DNA of 64,000 nucleotides from Gymnogyps californianus (lineage: Eukaryota > Chordata > Aves > Accipitriformes > Cathartidae), in contig NC_059471.1 in NCBI RefSeq assembly GCF_018139145.2, forward strand, positions 206,603,494 through 206,667,493, written 5' to 3'. The notes beneath the pieces were generated by a model. It was not told the origin of the DNA. It made no database searches and saw only the letters and a list, made by a program, of their open reading frames with translations. This document shows, one piece after another, positions 49,331 through 62,130 of this stretch. Position numbers and translations under genes: made by a program. The first letter of the stretch is position 1, and each line of letters opens with the position of its first letter.

Positions 49331-52300
49331 TCAGTGCTTGTACATACATGTAGACATATGGCAGTGATTCCCAAAGTGTTTACATAGCTTAGATCCATAA
49401 TCAGACTATTTTTTCGCATCACCTAAAGTGAGATTAGAAAGTCTGTAGGTAATTAATTTCATGGGAATAAGGGCAAACAGTTACTTGCCAACATCTGTAA
49501 GCACCAGCGTGCTTGTTCCCAGCCCTCATCAGCTGAAAATGCATTGAAGACCAGATCACCTTTTATGGGTAAGCATTGCTACCTCTGTCTCCCACATTTG
49601 GAAAAAACCACTTTAAATTAACGGTCTGGTATTATAAGTCTGAACTTCGGGTTGTGCAATGCAGGGCTGCATCTGGGTATGGTTCAGACCACTCCCTTCT
49701 TGGGCTCCCTTTTGTGCTGGTTCTAGGCAGCTGGGTGTGTTCATCCTTGCTGGGTGTGTGGGAAGCTGAATTGCCCTGTTTGTTAGGAAATATGTGCTTT
49801 ATATAGGCTAGAGAGAGAGGTGCCATCTTAAAGCTTTTGGAAATTTTCTTCTGAGAGGTATCTTCCCGTGTTTGGATAGGGATCCTGAGTATTTAAGGCA
49901 GATGCAATGAATCAGTCTTTTGGATCGAATACTTGTTGTTCATACATCTGTAGACAGTAATTTGAACACTACAGAGTTCACGTGCTACTGAATCAGCAAG
50001 GGGTATGTGGCTTAGTATCCCTGAAGACTTGAACCTGGTAAAAACCCTGAGTCATGAGTTTTAACTAAGATTTTTTTAAGACGGGAATTCTCCTCAAGGA
50101 AATGCATTTCAAATGATCAGAGCTACTGTGAAAGCAGAAAAGTTGTGGCCAGTGAATGGCTGCAGATACTTAAGTCCTAGATATAGCTGGAATATTGACA
50201 GAAGACCATCATGGCTCAAGAACAAATGACAAATATGACTCATTACAACTGAGAGATCAGCTTTAAGGAAAAATCCATTCAAATCAATAATGAGAAATAA
50301 AACCAGAGCAGAGAATGTATGAAAATAATTTCTACCATGCAGCACATGCATGACTAAAGGTGTGTGCTCCCCTTCTGAAATCACAGGTTTATTTTTATAA
50401 GTGCTTCAAATCTGCAAGGTTAATCTGTAGCAAAGTATGACTAATAGCCTTCAAACAGGAATAATTAGACAAAATAATAGTAAGTTGCACCATAGGTCAT
50501 TATTTGAAAAATAAATTAAAACCCCACCACATCTAAATTCCCTCGCTAGTGCATTTACTACCCAGTAATTCTCAAGTAAGCTGAGTTAATGTTCCAATAA
50601 AACATTCAGGCACAGTGAAGCTGAAAAGCATACACAGCACAAAGCATTTTTTAAATAGTCAAAAATGGTATTGCATACAATTAAAAATGGGAGACGTAAT
50701 TTAACTGTACATACAGATATGGTATCTGGTAGCAGAAACCTGTATCTGTACAGCTAAAGTTCAGGAAGGCCAAAAACCCATCAGTAACACCAGTTGGCGT
50801 GGCAGCTCCACACTATTGTGCGTGGAAATGAGCCTCATTGGCAATGTGGTGCTTTTTCAGTAATCTCACATTTTGATGGCACCACGATGTTACTTCTCAG
50901 GAGCCTCAGTGGACTTGCTTTGATATTCTAATGAGATTATATATTAGGATAGCTATCTGCTTACCTAGAAATAACTATGTATGCTGCTTTCTGCCTATCA
51001 CAATAGTGCCTTGATTCCTTCACATTTGCAGTAAAGCTTCTTTCCAATGTAATCTCAAGGAACAGTGATTTTATATTAACTTAAATGGGGCCTGCTAAAT
51101 AGATATGAATACTGTTCTGCCTCCCCAGGACTGTGTGTTAATCACAGCATGACTGCACATATATCTCAAGAAATAAAAATATAAAATTGTATTTTATAAA
51201 ATGGATGGGGAGAAAAATGTTACTATCCTTCGCTCATGTGCTTCATGCTGTATATTAACTGGCAAAACTTGCATAAACCAGATAGTTGAAAATAATATGA
51301 GCCTGAATATTTTGTTTTATTCATTAATTCGCATACGCATTAAAAAAAAGCATATGTCCAAAATAAACACTCTAAAAAAACCAAACAGAAAAATGAATAC
51401 CAAAACATAGCAAAGGTTCAGCTCAATGTAGTCTCTTGCCTGCAAGCTCAGCAATTCAAAAGCTCAAATAAACTCCTGATTCCAATATTTCCCACCCTTC
51501 TAATTTCCTATACTTCCCTCCTCTATTCAAAAAAGTCTCAGGACAGAAAATGAGGTTTGGAGCCCTGCAGGTCACCAAGCCAGGGTGAGCCAAAGAGGAG
51601 CGGGAGGTGCGGGGTGGTGGGGCTCCTACAGGGAAGGTCCAAGAAGCCACTTCTCACCCATGCCACAGAAATGATAAAGACAGGCTAGACTTCTGTTACT
51701 AACACCAAAAGGCACAGTCTTGCTCACAAAAGCAGTCCTTAACTTGAACAATTGCAATTTGACTTTGGAAACAGGATTTCTGAGTGAATGAGTTCTGGTG
51801 GGCTTTGGGAGAAAATTAAGTGAGCAGAAACTTTTTTTGCAAGCCCAGTTCTTGGGAGGGTTTTGCCTCTATAGCAGTTCAGCACATCGTCACCACGCTG
51901 GGGGGGTTATACAGGGTGACTATATCCCAGTGCAATGTTTTCAATGTGAAACTGTAACTAATAAAGCAGCAGAGAAACACAGCCCATGCATTTGGTTGCT
52001 CTTACATTCCTGGCGTGTCATGGCCAAGTGCAAACAGGCAGCTGTTTGTTTTCCCTGTGCTCAGAGCCAGGTGACCACAAGGCTGCTCTGATCTGGTGGC
52101 CACGGGCTGCATGGGTGTCCAGCTGTGTGTCTAAATGGTTTCTGGACCAGAGCTCATTTGTACTGCCCTTGGCGATGAATGCAAACACTATCACGGTACC
52201 ATCACTACCTGCCTCAGTCTCTCACTTCTCTTTTACCAATACAGATGTGGAAAGGCCACAGTGTGCTCCCTTCTGAACCTTGGTTGCCAATACTCTGTCA

Positions 52301-55300
52301 TCTGAAGTTAGTTTTTCCTGGTTCACAGCCTTGCCTTACTGCTTTTTGGTTGCTTTCACCCCTCCTAGAGAGAAGAGGGAGTCAGCAATGATCCCACTTG
52401 CTACCTTTCAAACCGCAGTGCTACAGCAAAGAGACATCCCACAAGCGCTCCAGCATTCCCGGGCTAGGGCCACGCACAGCCCGGTTCCAGAGCTTAGTTC
52501 TGTTTGTTAAATGAAGTGTTACAAAGGAGCAAAATATATTATCTGACATGGCAAAAAATAAAATGGGCCTTTCCAAAGTTAAATGATGTAAACTGGGGAC
52601 TACATGCATTAAATACACAGATGGGTCTATGAGGATCTGCAGGACAGAGAGTTTTGACAATCTATATAAATGCTTTCATCTAGAAATGAGAATCTGTCAC
52701 TGAATATAGTTGGCTGAGCATAAAACCTCAGCAGCCGCAGCACTTGCAGTGGCACTTAAAGGCAAAACATCATATCTGAATGAGAAAACTGCCTAAAATA
52801 GTTACCTATATATGCTAGAACATGACACTCTGGGGGAAAAATGAAAACCTAAACTAACTCAACACAATGCCAATATAAATACAATTTAGTCCATGTTTTA
52901 GGTGAATAAATGCAACAATTTATAAATTGGTCCTTTGATACAAAGCAGCATTTAGAAAAAAATAATAACTTAAAATAATGCTACAGTTAAATAGGTCTCT
53001 AACCTTTAAAATCACATAACAATGAATAAACACACTCGATAACATGGAATAAGCTACATTTATCTTTTAGCAAGTTTAAGGAAGCTACATCAAGGCTGAT
53101 ATGAGAAAAGGAGATTGAAGTTCCTGTTTGGTGTGATTGGTTTACATGATTACTGTTTTTTTTCCTGGATTATCTTTGAGGATGGAAAAGTTTGCCTGAA
53201 TCCCATGGCATGAAAACACTGTGTGCTGTTCAGAGCTGCCAACTGGTATGTAGCTGAGATTCCTTTACTTGTTTCTTTAAATGCACCCTTAAAAATACGT
53301 GCTACCAAGATTGTTCTGTTTACTGCCTTTCAACAGGGCTGTGCAAGTCCTCAAAAAAATGTTTATAATAATAAGGAAGCCATCTCCAGCTATGTGGTGT
53401 GGAGAAAAAAAATCTTATCCTCTTCTGCTTCTGATGGTAGCTCTGGATTTTGTTCTCTGGATGCTCCCAGATTATTGCCTTTAGTACTGATGTAATTTAA
53501 TACACTCAGGCTACCAGCAGATCTTGGTTCTTTACATGCCCAGTCAAATAAATTCAGCTTCTATGCCCAAAAGATAAAACTACTTGTACATTTGTCATCA
53601 AATAGCGCTTCTGGGATCCATTAATATGGAATATGATTCTCTTCTCCATTAATGCTGAAGGGCTTATTAGAAATTGAACTCATACAGTAGCAGACACTGG
53701 ACTTTTCCTTTGAAAAAGAAAGTTTATTATTAAGACCTTCACATTAGAAGCTAAATGTATTTATAATATACTTTGAGCTCACTCTTTTATAGAGTTTTCC
53801 TGAAATGCTGACACAGAACATCTCATCCAGAAATGCAACTTAGCTAATCAAGAAATAAAATAGCATTCACTCTCTTTTTTATAGAAGATGAGTTTTAATT
53901 GCTGATCACTTTTGGATTTCCTATTTCACCTGATATTATTTATGTTTTGAATTTTGTTATATTTTTATAAAGTTGTTAGGGGTTTTTTTTCCTGCTTTTG
54001 TTCCACTAATTGTGAGCTGGAATGTGAATTACTTAAACACAAACATTTAGTTTGTTTCTGAAAAGTTTCTCAAGGAGAAAAAATGTTATATAGATGTTAG
54101 CAGGGAAAGGATTATTGAAAAAATGTAAGAAAAGATGACATTATATCAAATATGAGTATTGTGTTAAAGAGATAACCATCAAACAATTTCAGGATTTATT
54201 TCTGATGCTAAAAATTGAACAAAAAAAATACAAAGCACTAGCTTCAGGATAGATTTTAACATTTATGTTATTTTTGAAATGTAATAAAGAAGTTTCTGTA
54301 CATAAAAAATGGGAAGAAAACCTCAGAATTTTACAGGCAGTTCATCAAAATGCTGAGACAAAAAGTCCCAACACTATTGTATGTGACATACTACAAAGAC
54401 AGCGAAGCAGAACAGTTGATATACACTCATAAAAATGAGAGGACTTTTAAGAAAGGTTATAGAAGTCTCACGAAGAATAGAGAGTGAACTTGAATAATGG
54501 CAATGATGACACATTCCCAACAAAGCCAGGACAGTAATCGAATAGAGCAGTGGCTTTTAAAGGTTATGAATTTAGCTGAATGGCCTGAAGTTGAATATAT
54601 GGCATTGCTGATAGTAGTTGAATTCAGCTTCTTGCAGGATTATCCCAGATCTGACTGGTAGATATAGGAAAACCAATATTTATCATGTCAAATAAAATTA
54701 ATGAGGTGATTGACTTGAACAGCTGAGTTCTGCTGTAAGGTTCAAGAAGAGGGTCCATGTAGAAATGGAATGACTCTGGGACTCCAGTTGACTAGATGCA
54801 GAGATGTTGCAGTTCTTTCCGAGGTGCTGGTTTAGAAGGGGCCAATGGACTTTGTATGCTGTAACATCTGTGAGTAGCCTTTTAGTAGCTCTGTGAAGTT
54901 CTGATATCCTAGTGAAACCAGTGAGAAGCCTCTTCTATAGTACACATGAACAATATTTTTGTTATCAAAGTCTGTGAGTTAGAGTCCCTATGTGTAAAGC
55001 CGCACAGTTTTGTTTCCCTTGTTCTTTCTTGAATTCTTATTATTTTTACAATACACTATTTCAGGGGAGGCAGCTAGGATTGTAAATATTCCATATATAC
55101 GTGCACACTTTTGCTTTTTTACAAAGTCTTTGTATTGTTCACATTATTTACTCTCTTATATCTTGCAAAAGGTTTATTTACATGATCAGAACATTAGTAT
55201 CAAAATATGCATCTTTTACAGGAAAAAAAAAGTGTTGCCATGTATGTCAAAGATTTATATGTAATCTCCAAGATCCTGAACACATAGATAGATGTACTTA

Positions 55301-55639
55301 TAGGAATTCTTTAAACAGTAATAAAGACAATTGCCATAGCAGGGATCCTCTATAGACAAATTTGCTGTGAAGATGAGGTAGATGCAGTTTTCTGTGAGTA
55401 GCCAGTGAAACCAGACACAATACAAGTTATAATGGCATTGGGGTCCTTGAACAAAACAGAAGTCTGCTGAGGCAGGAGATCCTCGAGACTGGGGCTGTCT
55501 GTCCAGTCCCTGCATTGTGAAGGCGTCATTAAACTCAGAGCATTACTATTCAAAGCAAATCTGTATAAAAAGGAATATGAGCTAATAGGTAGCTCTCTTA
55601 AGAAAATGATAGTATAGGCACAACCATGAACTGTGCAAG
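49331..55639. other. Unassigned noncoding stretch
   Basis: About 6.3 kb. 51540-51650 and 52020-52500 are locally richer in GC. No recognised exon, RNA or repeat. Confidence 0.5.
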
Positions 55640-56745
55640 TGCAGAGGATGAAAAGCAGTAAGAGGCTGCTGTGGCTGAATCAAGAGCTGGCAATGCAGGA
55701 AGGAAGTCTAGAGATGGGCAAATTAAGCCAAATTGCTAGGGACAGATAAGTAGACATAAGCATCCGTGGACAATAGCAGAAAGCACAAAAAAGTACAAAA
55801 TGAGGTGCAGCTTGCAAGGGGTGTTAAGATGGACAAGAAAACATTCTGTAAGAAGTGCCTTAAGTGAGAAAGGAAGAACCCAGGGAAGAGCTGGTTGGCT
55901 ACCAAGTGGGGAAGATAAACACATCAATATATCGAGGTGGCACAAGTGGTTTTTTTAACAGCAGTCTTCACAAAACAAAGTCAGCTGTGGTCAGACAGCT
56001 GACGCAATTAGGACGGAAAAAAATGTAAACTCAAGCTATATGAAAAAAATAGATTAAAGAGTACTTACATTTAGTAGACATTTGAAATTGTTGAGTATTT
56101 GAACTGTGAGATGTTAAATGGGAGACATCACAATCAGTAAGGTTTCACACACTAAGTCTTAGTTCTTCTCTTTCAAACAGCAAAAGAAAAACCAGAGTAT
56201 TATCTAACCATTATTTTAACTTCAGCACATGGAAAAATACAGGGTCACATAAAAAAGCTATATATTTTCTGTAGAATGTGGCAAGGCAAGCAGCAGCGAA
56301 GCATGACTTTATGAAGAAAAATCATGTCTGGCCATGAATGCTTTGTGGACTCCTGGTCACTCCATCTCAGACAGGATTTAGTAGAACAAAGCTGATCAAA
56401 AGTTCAAACAACTCCTATAAAAGAAGATGATTAATAGAGCAGAACAATTATATCGGAAAAAAGATTATTTATGCAGTTTGGATAAAAGTCTATAAATTCC
56501 TGAAGAAAGTGAATAGGAATTGATTATTCACTGTTTCTTATGATCCAACAACAGCAGGGCAGCCAAGAAAATAATGTGTAATAGGTTTAAAACAATAAAA
56601 GGAAAGCCTTTTTCAGAGAGTACATCACTGAACTGTGGCATATATTGACATAATGCACTGTGGAGACCAAACGGGATCGGTTAAATTAATGGAGGGTTTA
56701 CCTATCAGTGACTACTAAACATAATGAATAGTAAGGAAAGTTGTA
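55640..56745 (+). mobile_element. Ancient CR1 LINE relic with internal deletion
   Basis: Segments in CR1 order: 55650-55990 covers the linker between endonuclease and RT (AATGCAGGAAGGAAGTCTAG, CAAAATGAGGTGCAGCTTGC, CAGTCTTCACAAAACAAAG). 56290-56340 matches the QHGFMKNKSCLA block (GCATGACTTTATGAAGAAAA, ATCATGTCTGGCCA). 56370-56745 then jumps to the LEQVQKRATKMI region and the 3' UTR (GTGAATAGG, AGGTTTAAAACAATAAAAGG, GGAGGGTTTACCTATCAGTGACTA). The palm segment between about 56340 and 56370 is deleted. Frames are lost throughout. Confidence 0.8.
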
Positions 56746-57239
56746 GAGAGTCTAGGGGGGGAAAACAAACATGACCAGGGATCTTGAAAAACTAACCTAA
56801 GAAGAAAAATTGGAGAAATCAGTGTTGTTCATGCTGCTATTCTTCTTGTTATGTAGTACAGAAGAAATGCCTGGTAAGAGATCCGATTATCTCAGATAAC
56901 CCTCTTTAATATAGTATTTTTCAAATAGTTTCTGTGTCCTCCTTCTAGTTCACTGATAAGTACAAGCCTGGACTCAATACAGAGTCACGATGGACTTTGC
57001 TACAAATTTTTTGAATTTTTACAATTTATTTTCTATTTCCTATTCAGTTCTTAATCCATGAAAAATTTTTTGCCTTTTATTCTAAAGACATTTTTCTGAT
57101 GATTTAAATACATTCTCTTGTTGACTCCTCTTTATCCAACACTTTGGTCACTTATTAATTAGCTTCTCACTGGAAAAATATTAGTATTATCTTTTTGTAG
57201 CATTCACATAGTTTATCAGCTTCTTTTAACATGTGAGGA
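56746..57239. other. Unassigned noncoding stretch
   Basis: T-rich, nothing recognised. Confidence 0.5.
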
Positions 57240-57306
57240 GAACTCATAACTGCACATACTGAGCTCTAAGAAGAACTCATAGGATACACTGCACATACTT
57301 AGCTCT
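57240..57306. repeat. Imperfect tandem duplication, about 33-bp period
   Basis: GAACTCATAACTGCACATACTGAGCTCT (57240-57267) recurs as GAACTCATAGGATACACTGCACATACTTAGCTCT (57273-57306), with 6 extra bases in the second copy. Confidence 0.85.
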
Positions 57307-57324
57307 TCACCTCTGCTACAGAAA

Positions 57325-57680
57325 GTAGCAAAAGTGTGAGAGGAATAGATAGAAAGGTAAGCAATCATAGATCCAGGACACATAACCTGCAAGGAGATGC
57401 TGAATGAAGTAGAACTGTTTAGCATAATGGAGATATAATGGAGATGTAGTAAAAAATTGAGAGATTCTGGTAACACTCTTTAAATATATGAAAAGCTGCT
57501 GCAAAGAGGAAAGCTGTTCTCCATGTCCCTGAAGAATAAGAATAATATATAGGTTGGGTGTTAGGGGAAGCGTTTTCATGGTAATATAGCAAAAGAGTGG
57601 AATACATTGCTTGCAGAGGTTCAGACTTTTCTGCCATTGGAGATGTGTTTGGGAACACATTGGACTCACTGCTACTGGAG
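57325..57680 (+). mobile_element. Ancient CR1 LINE relic, second copy of the ORF2 3' region
   Basis: GATCCAGGACACATAACCTGC, then ACACTCTTTAAATATATGAA, AAGCTGCTGCAAAGAGGAAA, CTGTTCTCCATGTCCCTGAA, and AGTGGAATACATTGCTTGCAGAGG match the CR1 region from the 'E..L RGLE' block to the 'HWNRLPRE' block. It overlaps in CR1 coordinates with the end of 55640-56745, so it is a separate insertion. The 185-codon minus-strand frame across it (57316-57873) is a chance antisense frame. Confidence 0.8.
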
Positions 57681-58716
57681 GGGGCACAGAGTCGCTCCTG
57701 AGGATCTCTCTGGGATTCTGCATGCAAAAGTCATTAAAGCTTCCCACCAGCCTTCCTTCATTGAGCCCTGGGGGGAGCACTGTGAATTCTTGTACTCCTC
57801 CTTTAGGAAAAAGAAATCTTACTTTTTTGCTAGCCTTCTGGCTATTCTCTTTTTTAGAGGAACGAGGAAACACTGCTAAGTGATCACATGGGTCATGACC
57901 CTCTTTCTAAAAAAGTTAATAGGATTTTTGTTTCTTCAGAGGGAGTTGGACCAGAAGCTGAGGTAGCAAGTTTTGAACTTGGAGCTACAATGAGCAGTGA
58001 ACACTATCTAAAAGAAAAGCTGGAACGAATGTGAAGGTCAAGTGGACAGATTAAAATCAAATGCATTCCCCTTGATCTTTTTGTTTCTGGTCCTACAACA
58101 TGTTCTACTGTTCCTTTTGTTGTGTTGCCTCAGCTTTCTTGAAAAATAGGGAAGATCAGAGTTCAGTGGTACGGTTGGCAGCAGGACAGGTACTTTCCAT
58201 GAGACCAGCCTGGGACCCTGGGTAGCAGCCCCTGGATTAAGAGAGCAGTAGATGCTGTTGGCTAGCGCGCTGTGCTTTGCATTAGACATAGGAAGTTTAA
58301 AGCTTTATCTATTGTTTTTGGAAATGGTTCAAAAGAAGAACTCATTAATCATAAACATTCCTTTTTTTCTGACTCTAATTCATAAAATGCTTTTAATAGT
58401 ATGCGTCATGAATTAATCAGTGTCCAACGCTATTTATTATTAATAACCAAGAGGATTATTTTTGTAACAGCAGGCTCATTATCATGTTACTTGATATGAA
58501 TTTCCAATGTACTCCTGTCAGAAGCAGCAAGCAGTCCTGAAGATCTTTTCTTAAGTCATGGTTGTGAAGACACATTTCAGTTAAAATGTCATTGTTTTAA
58601 CAAGTACCATTCTTCTAATGATTAAAGTAGGTAGTGACTGCAGCTGGTGTTCTGACAAGATTTTGAATGAGTGACCAAATCACCTGGAAGAATATACTTT
58701 TCAGTCTCATTTCCAG
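57681..58716. other. Unassigned noncoding stretch
   Basis: 58370-58500 is rich in ATTA/TAAT motifs (TCATGAATTAATCAG, TATTTATTATTAATAACC), compatible with a conserved noncoding element but unproven. Confidence 0.5.
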
Positions 58717-58861
58717 ATTAGAATTCAAAATGCGTAGCCTGAAAAGTCCAGAAAAGCTAGGATATGTTTTAGAGTTCTTAAATTATGCTTTTCAACATGC
58801 AGAAGTGAGAGGTTTGAAGCATCCCAAGATACTGCAAGGAAAACTGTTGCAAATTTTTCAG
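58717..58861 (+). other. Exon-like open segment, unidentified
   Basis: Preceded by CTTTTCAGTCTCATTTCCAG (acceptor-like, with pyrimidines) and followed by TTTTTCAG|GTGAGACC (strong donor-like). The 145-bp segment is open in phase 2 to phase 0 and encodes about 48 residues including LGYVLEFLNYAFQHAEV and GLKHPKILQGKLLQIF, an amphipathic-looking helix-rich peptide. I recognise no family. Could be an isolated exon, a decayed exon or coincidence. Confidence 0.2.
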
Positions 58862-59370
58862 GTGAGACCTGATTCTGTTGTTGCTGCAACAAATATTCAG
58901 ACAGTTCAGAATTGAGATTTGTGAAGTTGCCATTCTAAAAAGTAAGTAAAAAGTCACACAGTATGATATTTCACAGTGACTTAGAGCATTTGCTAAGGAA
59001 GGAACAGTAGAAGCGCTTTGCTGCAGCAAATAGATATGCAAACTACTGTGTAAACTTCATGCAGATATATATTTTAAGCTGCAGTCAGCATTTAATTCCA
59101 AACTTGTCATTTGTTTGAATTTGGCAGTTGAGCGAATGCCCCCAGTGTCTTGGAAATCCACATTCTTATAGTACAGGAGATGATAGATACATGCAAATGT
59201 ATTTCTACTTAGACAAAAGCTATTCAAATGGCCATTCTTAAAGAGATACATCTTCTTTCCTGTATGCACGTGCAACATCAATATTCACAGACACCTACTC
59301 ACCTAGGTTTCCTTTACAGATGGTGGAGAGAAACAGGCCAACTCGTCAATTAGTTCTTTGGACCTAAGCA
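58862..59370. other. Unassigned noncoding stretch
   Basis: Nothing recognised. Confidence 0.5.
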
Positions 59371-59523
59371 GGATCATCTATGTCACATCAATCTAGTCTG
59401 TCCTCAGGAACAGCCAGCAATGGGGCTGCCACAACCTCCTCAACCGATGAATGCTTCACCTGTTTTAGCACTAAATACTCTCATTACACCTTGCCTTAAT
59501 ATCTCATACTTCAGTTTAAGCAC
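59371..59523 (-). mobile_element. Probable ancient CR1 LINE 3' end (antisense)
   Basis: Plus-strand landmarks ATCATCTATG, ATCTAGTCTGTCCTC, GGGGCTGCCACAACCTCCTC and TATCTCATACTTCAGTTTAAGC follow the antisense CR1 3' end (ATCATCTAGTCC, GATGGGGACTCCACAACCTC, then the ORF2 end). Very worn. Confidence 0.5.
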
Positions 59524-61470
59524 GTAATTTCTTGTCAGACATAGCTTCTTTGGGGGCTAAAGACTAACAGTCCAAAATACAAATCTATAGGCATGAGGAG
59601 AAGTGGGAACTGCATTGAAGAGCGCGGTGAGTGCCAGCTGTACCCAAAGGTCTGTGTTGCAATGTAAACATTTCCAGCCTGCTTCTGGTATGTGTGTATA
59701 TACATGTACGTGCTGTGACCTTAATTCTGCAAGGTTTTGCATAGAATACCAAAAAAACCCAAGGTTTTTCTTCAGGACTAATTCAGAGGCAGATTGCACA
59801 AGCTGGGATAAATGCTTAATACAATTCTCTGCAACATGAAATCTGTGCCTACTCCTTGCATATGTGGCTCACCTTGAGGAAAGGGACTGGGCAGAGATGA
59901 CCAAAGAAGTTTATAAATATGTGGACTTGTGCTACAGACCTCAGTATGGTGATGAGGCACTTGGTGACGTGTAATTGTCCCACTCATGCTGCTTGGTTCT
60001 TACTAATGCAAGATCAATACCTCTCTCTTCTATGTCTCTTGTGCTCCTCAACTTTTATCTTGTATTTACATGCAGTGCTTGAATTTCTGCACTCTTCAGA
60101 TAAAAACAAATGCTTTTATGGCTATAATGAATCACAATCACATGAGCAGCCTTATGGGAACAGACTATTAGAATAGAAGAACATTATTATGAAAACATGG
60201 GGATGTTAATAACATGAAATACTAATTATCTGCAGTATATTTACTAAGTGTTGACCAGAAATTTTGGCAAATAAATCGCTCAAGCCATAAGATGTCGTGT
60301 TTTTCACCAGTTGTCATAGTTTCCACTATATTTGTATCTATCTCAAACAATAGCATTTATTAATAAGCAGTCAAAATATTATTCTCCTTGAAAAGTACGC
60401 AGAATGACTGTCAGGTAAGACATGCCTAATGGCTCTCTTACTGGCTCAGTAAGCTCAAACTCAACGCCTTTGACAGTACTGTAAGGCTTTCCCTTAACTT
60501 CACTAGATACCAGAAGAGATGGACACAAATAAATGCTTCTGCATCCTTTGAGTCAGCTTCAAACTAGATGCACTGATATTAGAGAGCTGCCTACCAAAAT
60601 AATGGTTGCAACAACAGCAAAGACAGTTAATCAACTCTGAAATCTTGTCTTGAAACATAAACTGCTAAAAAAAAATCTGAAAAGCAACTACTAGCAACAG
60701 TTTCTAAGTCTCTTTATTTGTTTGTTTTTTAATATAGTACATTACATCATTTGGGGAAATCCAGAAAGTGAGGAAGTGGTAATTCTCAAAAGTGAACAGG
60801 GCTGAGCAACTGATCCAAGACAGCCATAAAGAAAGAACAAAGACATGAAATAAAAAGTTGCCTTAAGTATCGGTCTCACTCTTCCAAGCTCTGCAGGTTT
60901 TCCAGTCTATTAAATGAAAGTGAGGTTGAGACAATGCACAAATGCCAGGACTTCTGCTGTCTCTATCCCTCCTGGGGATGAGAGGGAGCAAAGCCTCCCA
61001 AAATGCTGCATGGTGTCCACAGTACACTCGAGGCAAGGTAGCAGTCGTGCCGTTAACCAGCTCTGGAGTGCTTGTTTGACACCGCTTCCCTGTTCTTTGT
61101 CAAATAACCTACTGAAGGGGTAGGAGGAGCTGAAGTCAGTGTTTCAAACTCTGCACAATGTACCTGTTTTCATGTCTTCAATGCTGATAAATATGGATCG
61201 TTGCTTCCCAAAAGTATGCCTACATAAGCTTACATCTGAATGGACATATATAACATAGAATACCTTTTAGTTACTAAGAGAATAAGTACACGGTAGAAGC
61301 ATGTCTGCAGTGAAGCCAGCAAGCATTATGTTGCATTCTTGCTGTGGGGTTAGTTGGAGCCCAGAGGGCAAAATGGAGCTGTAAAGCCACTTGTGGTTGC
61401 ATGAGTCTAACAGCGAGCACAGTCTGAACCTGAGGCGATGCAGTGTGCAGTGACAACAGGCCGGTTCTGC
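59524..61470. other. Unassigned noncoding stretch
   Basis: About 1.9 kb, AT-rich. No recognised feature. Confidence 0.55.
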
Positions 61471-61541
61471 AGCTGATATCCACTGGTGTGACATCAGCTG
61501 GCTTCAGTGGAGCTAAAGGCCAGTTTATATCAGCTAAGGAT
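61471..61541. repeat. Possible ancient amniote interspersed repeat
   Basis: AGCTGATATCCACTGGTGTG, then TGGCTTCAGTGGAGCTAAAG, then CAGTTTATATCAGCTAAGGAT follows the pattern GGCTTCAGTGGAGTTATGCCAATTTACACCAGCTGAGGAT known (from memory) as a frequent reptile repeat. Confidence 0.45.
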
Positions 61542-62067
61542 TTAGCTAAGAGGTGGTTTTCTGCATCACTCTTTATTTCAGCAACTGATAGCAACGGTGG
61601 TTTTGTTTCTGCTCTGTCTCTGAACTCTTTCATCGCACACATGGCAGCAATATGATCATTTTGCTCTCACCTCTAGGTGAGGCTGAGGTATGACTGATGA
61701 CTGGTGGCACCTTTTATCGTTGCTCCAACTGTCTAAGCTGGGAACAGTAGCTGACCATAACCCACTGCGAAACATGGTAACTCATCAGCTCTGAAGGAGA
61801 GTTGAGATTGGCAAGCAGCCATCACCTAAGTTTGGGAATATGGTCAAGACTCCAAAGATAGGATTTTATATTTTATTCGGGGAATACGTTTTACTCTTCA
61901 CCTCTTCCAGCTATTTGGTAGGAATAAGAAAAGACACCAAGTCACTAATAAAAGAAAAATAAAGTATTACTGAACACATGCTTATTCCTGGTAATATTGT
62001 GCCATTTATTTTAAAAACCAGGGGACTCATTTATAGTTGGTTTAAATTAGTAGAACCACAGGGCTGA
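61542..62067. other. Unassigned noncoding stretch
   Basis: Nothing recognised. Confidence 0.5.
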
Positions 62068-62130
62068 GTCAGCCCTCATTAAAATGAATGGGAGTCTTTC
62101 TATGAACTTCACTGGAGGCTGGAGCAGGCT
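62068..62130. repeat. Possible ancient amniote interspersed repeat
   Basis: CAGCCCTCATTAAAATGAATGGGAGTCTTT, then ATGAACTTCACTGGAGGCTGGAGCAGG. Same layout as 44549-44612. Confidence 0.4.

Noticed and set aside
57316..57873. 185-codon minus-strand open frame
   Set aside because: It runs antisense across an ancient plus-strand CR1 relic (57325-57680); no domain, so a chance frame.
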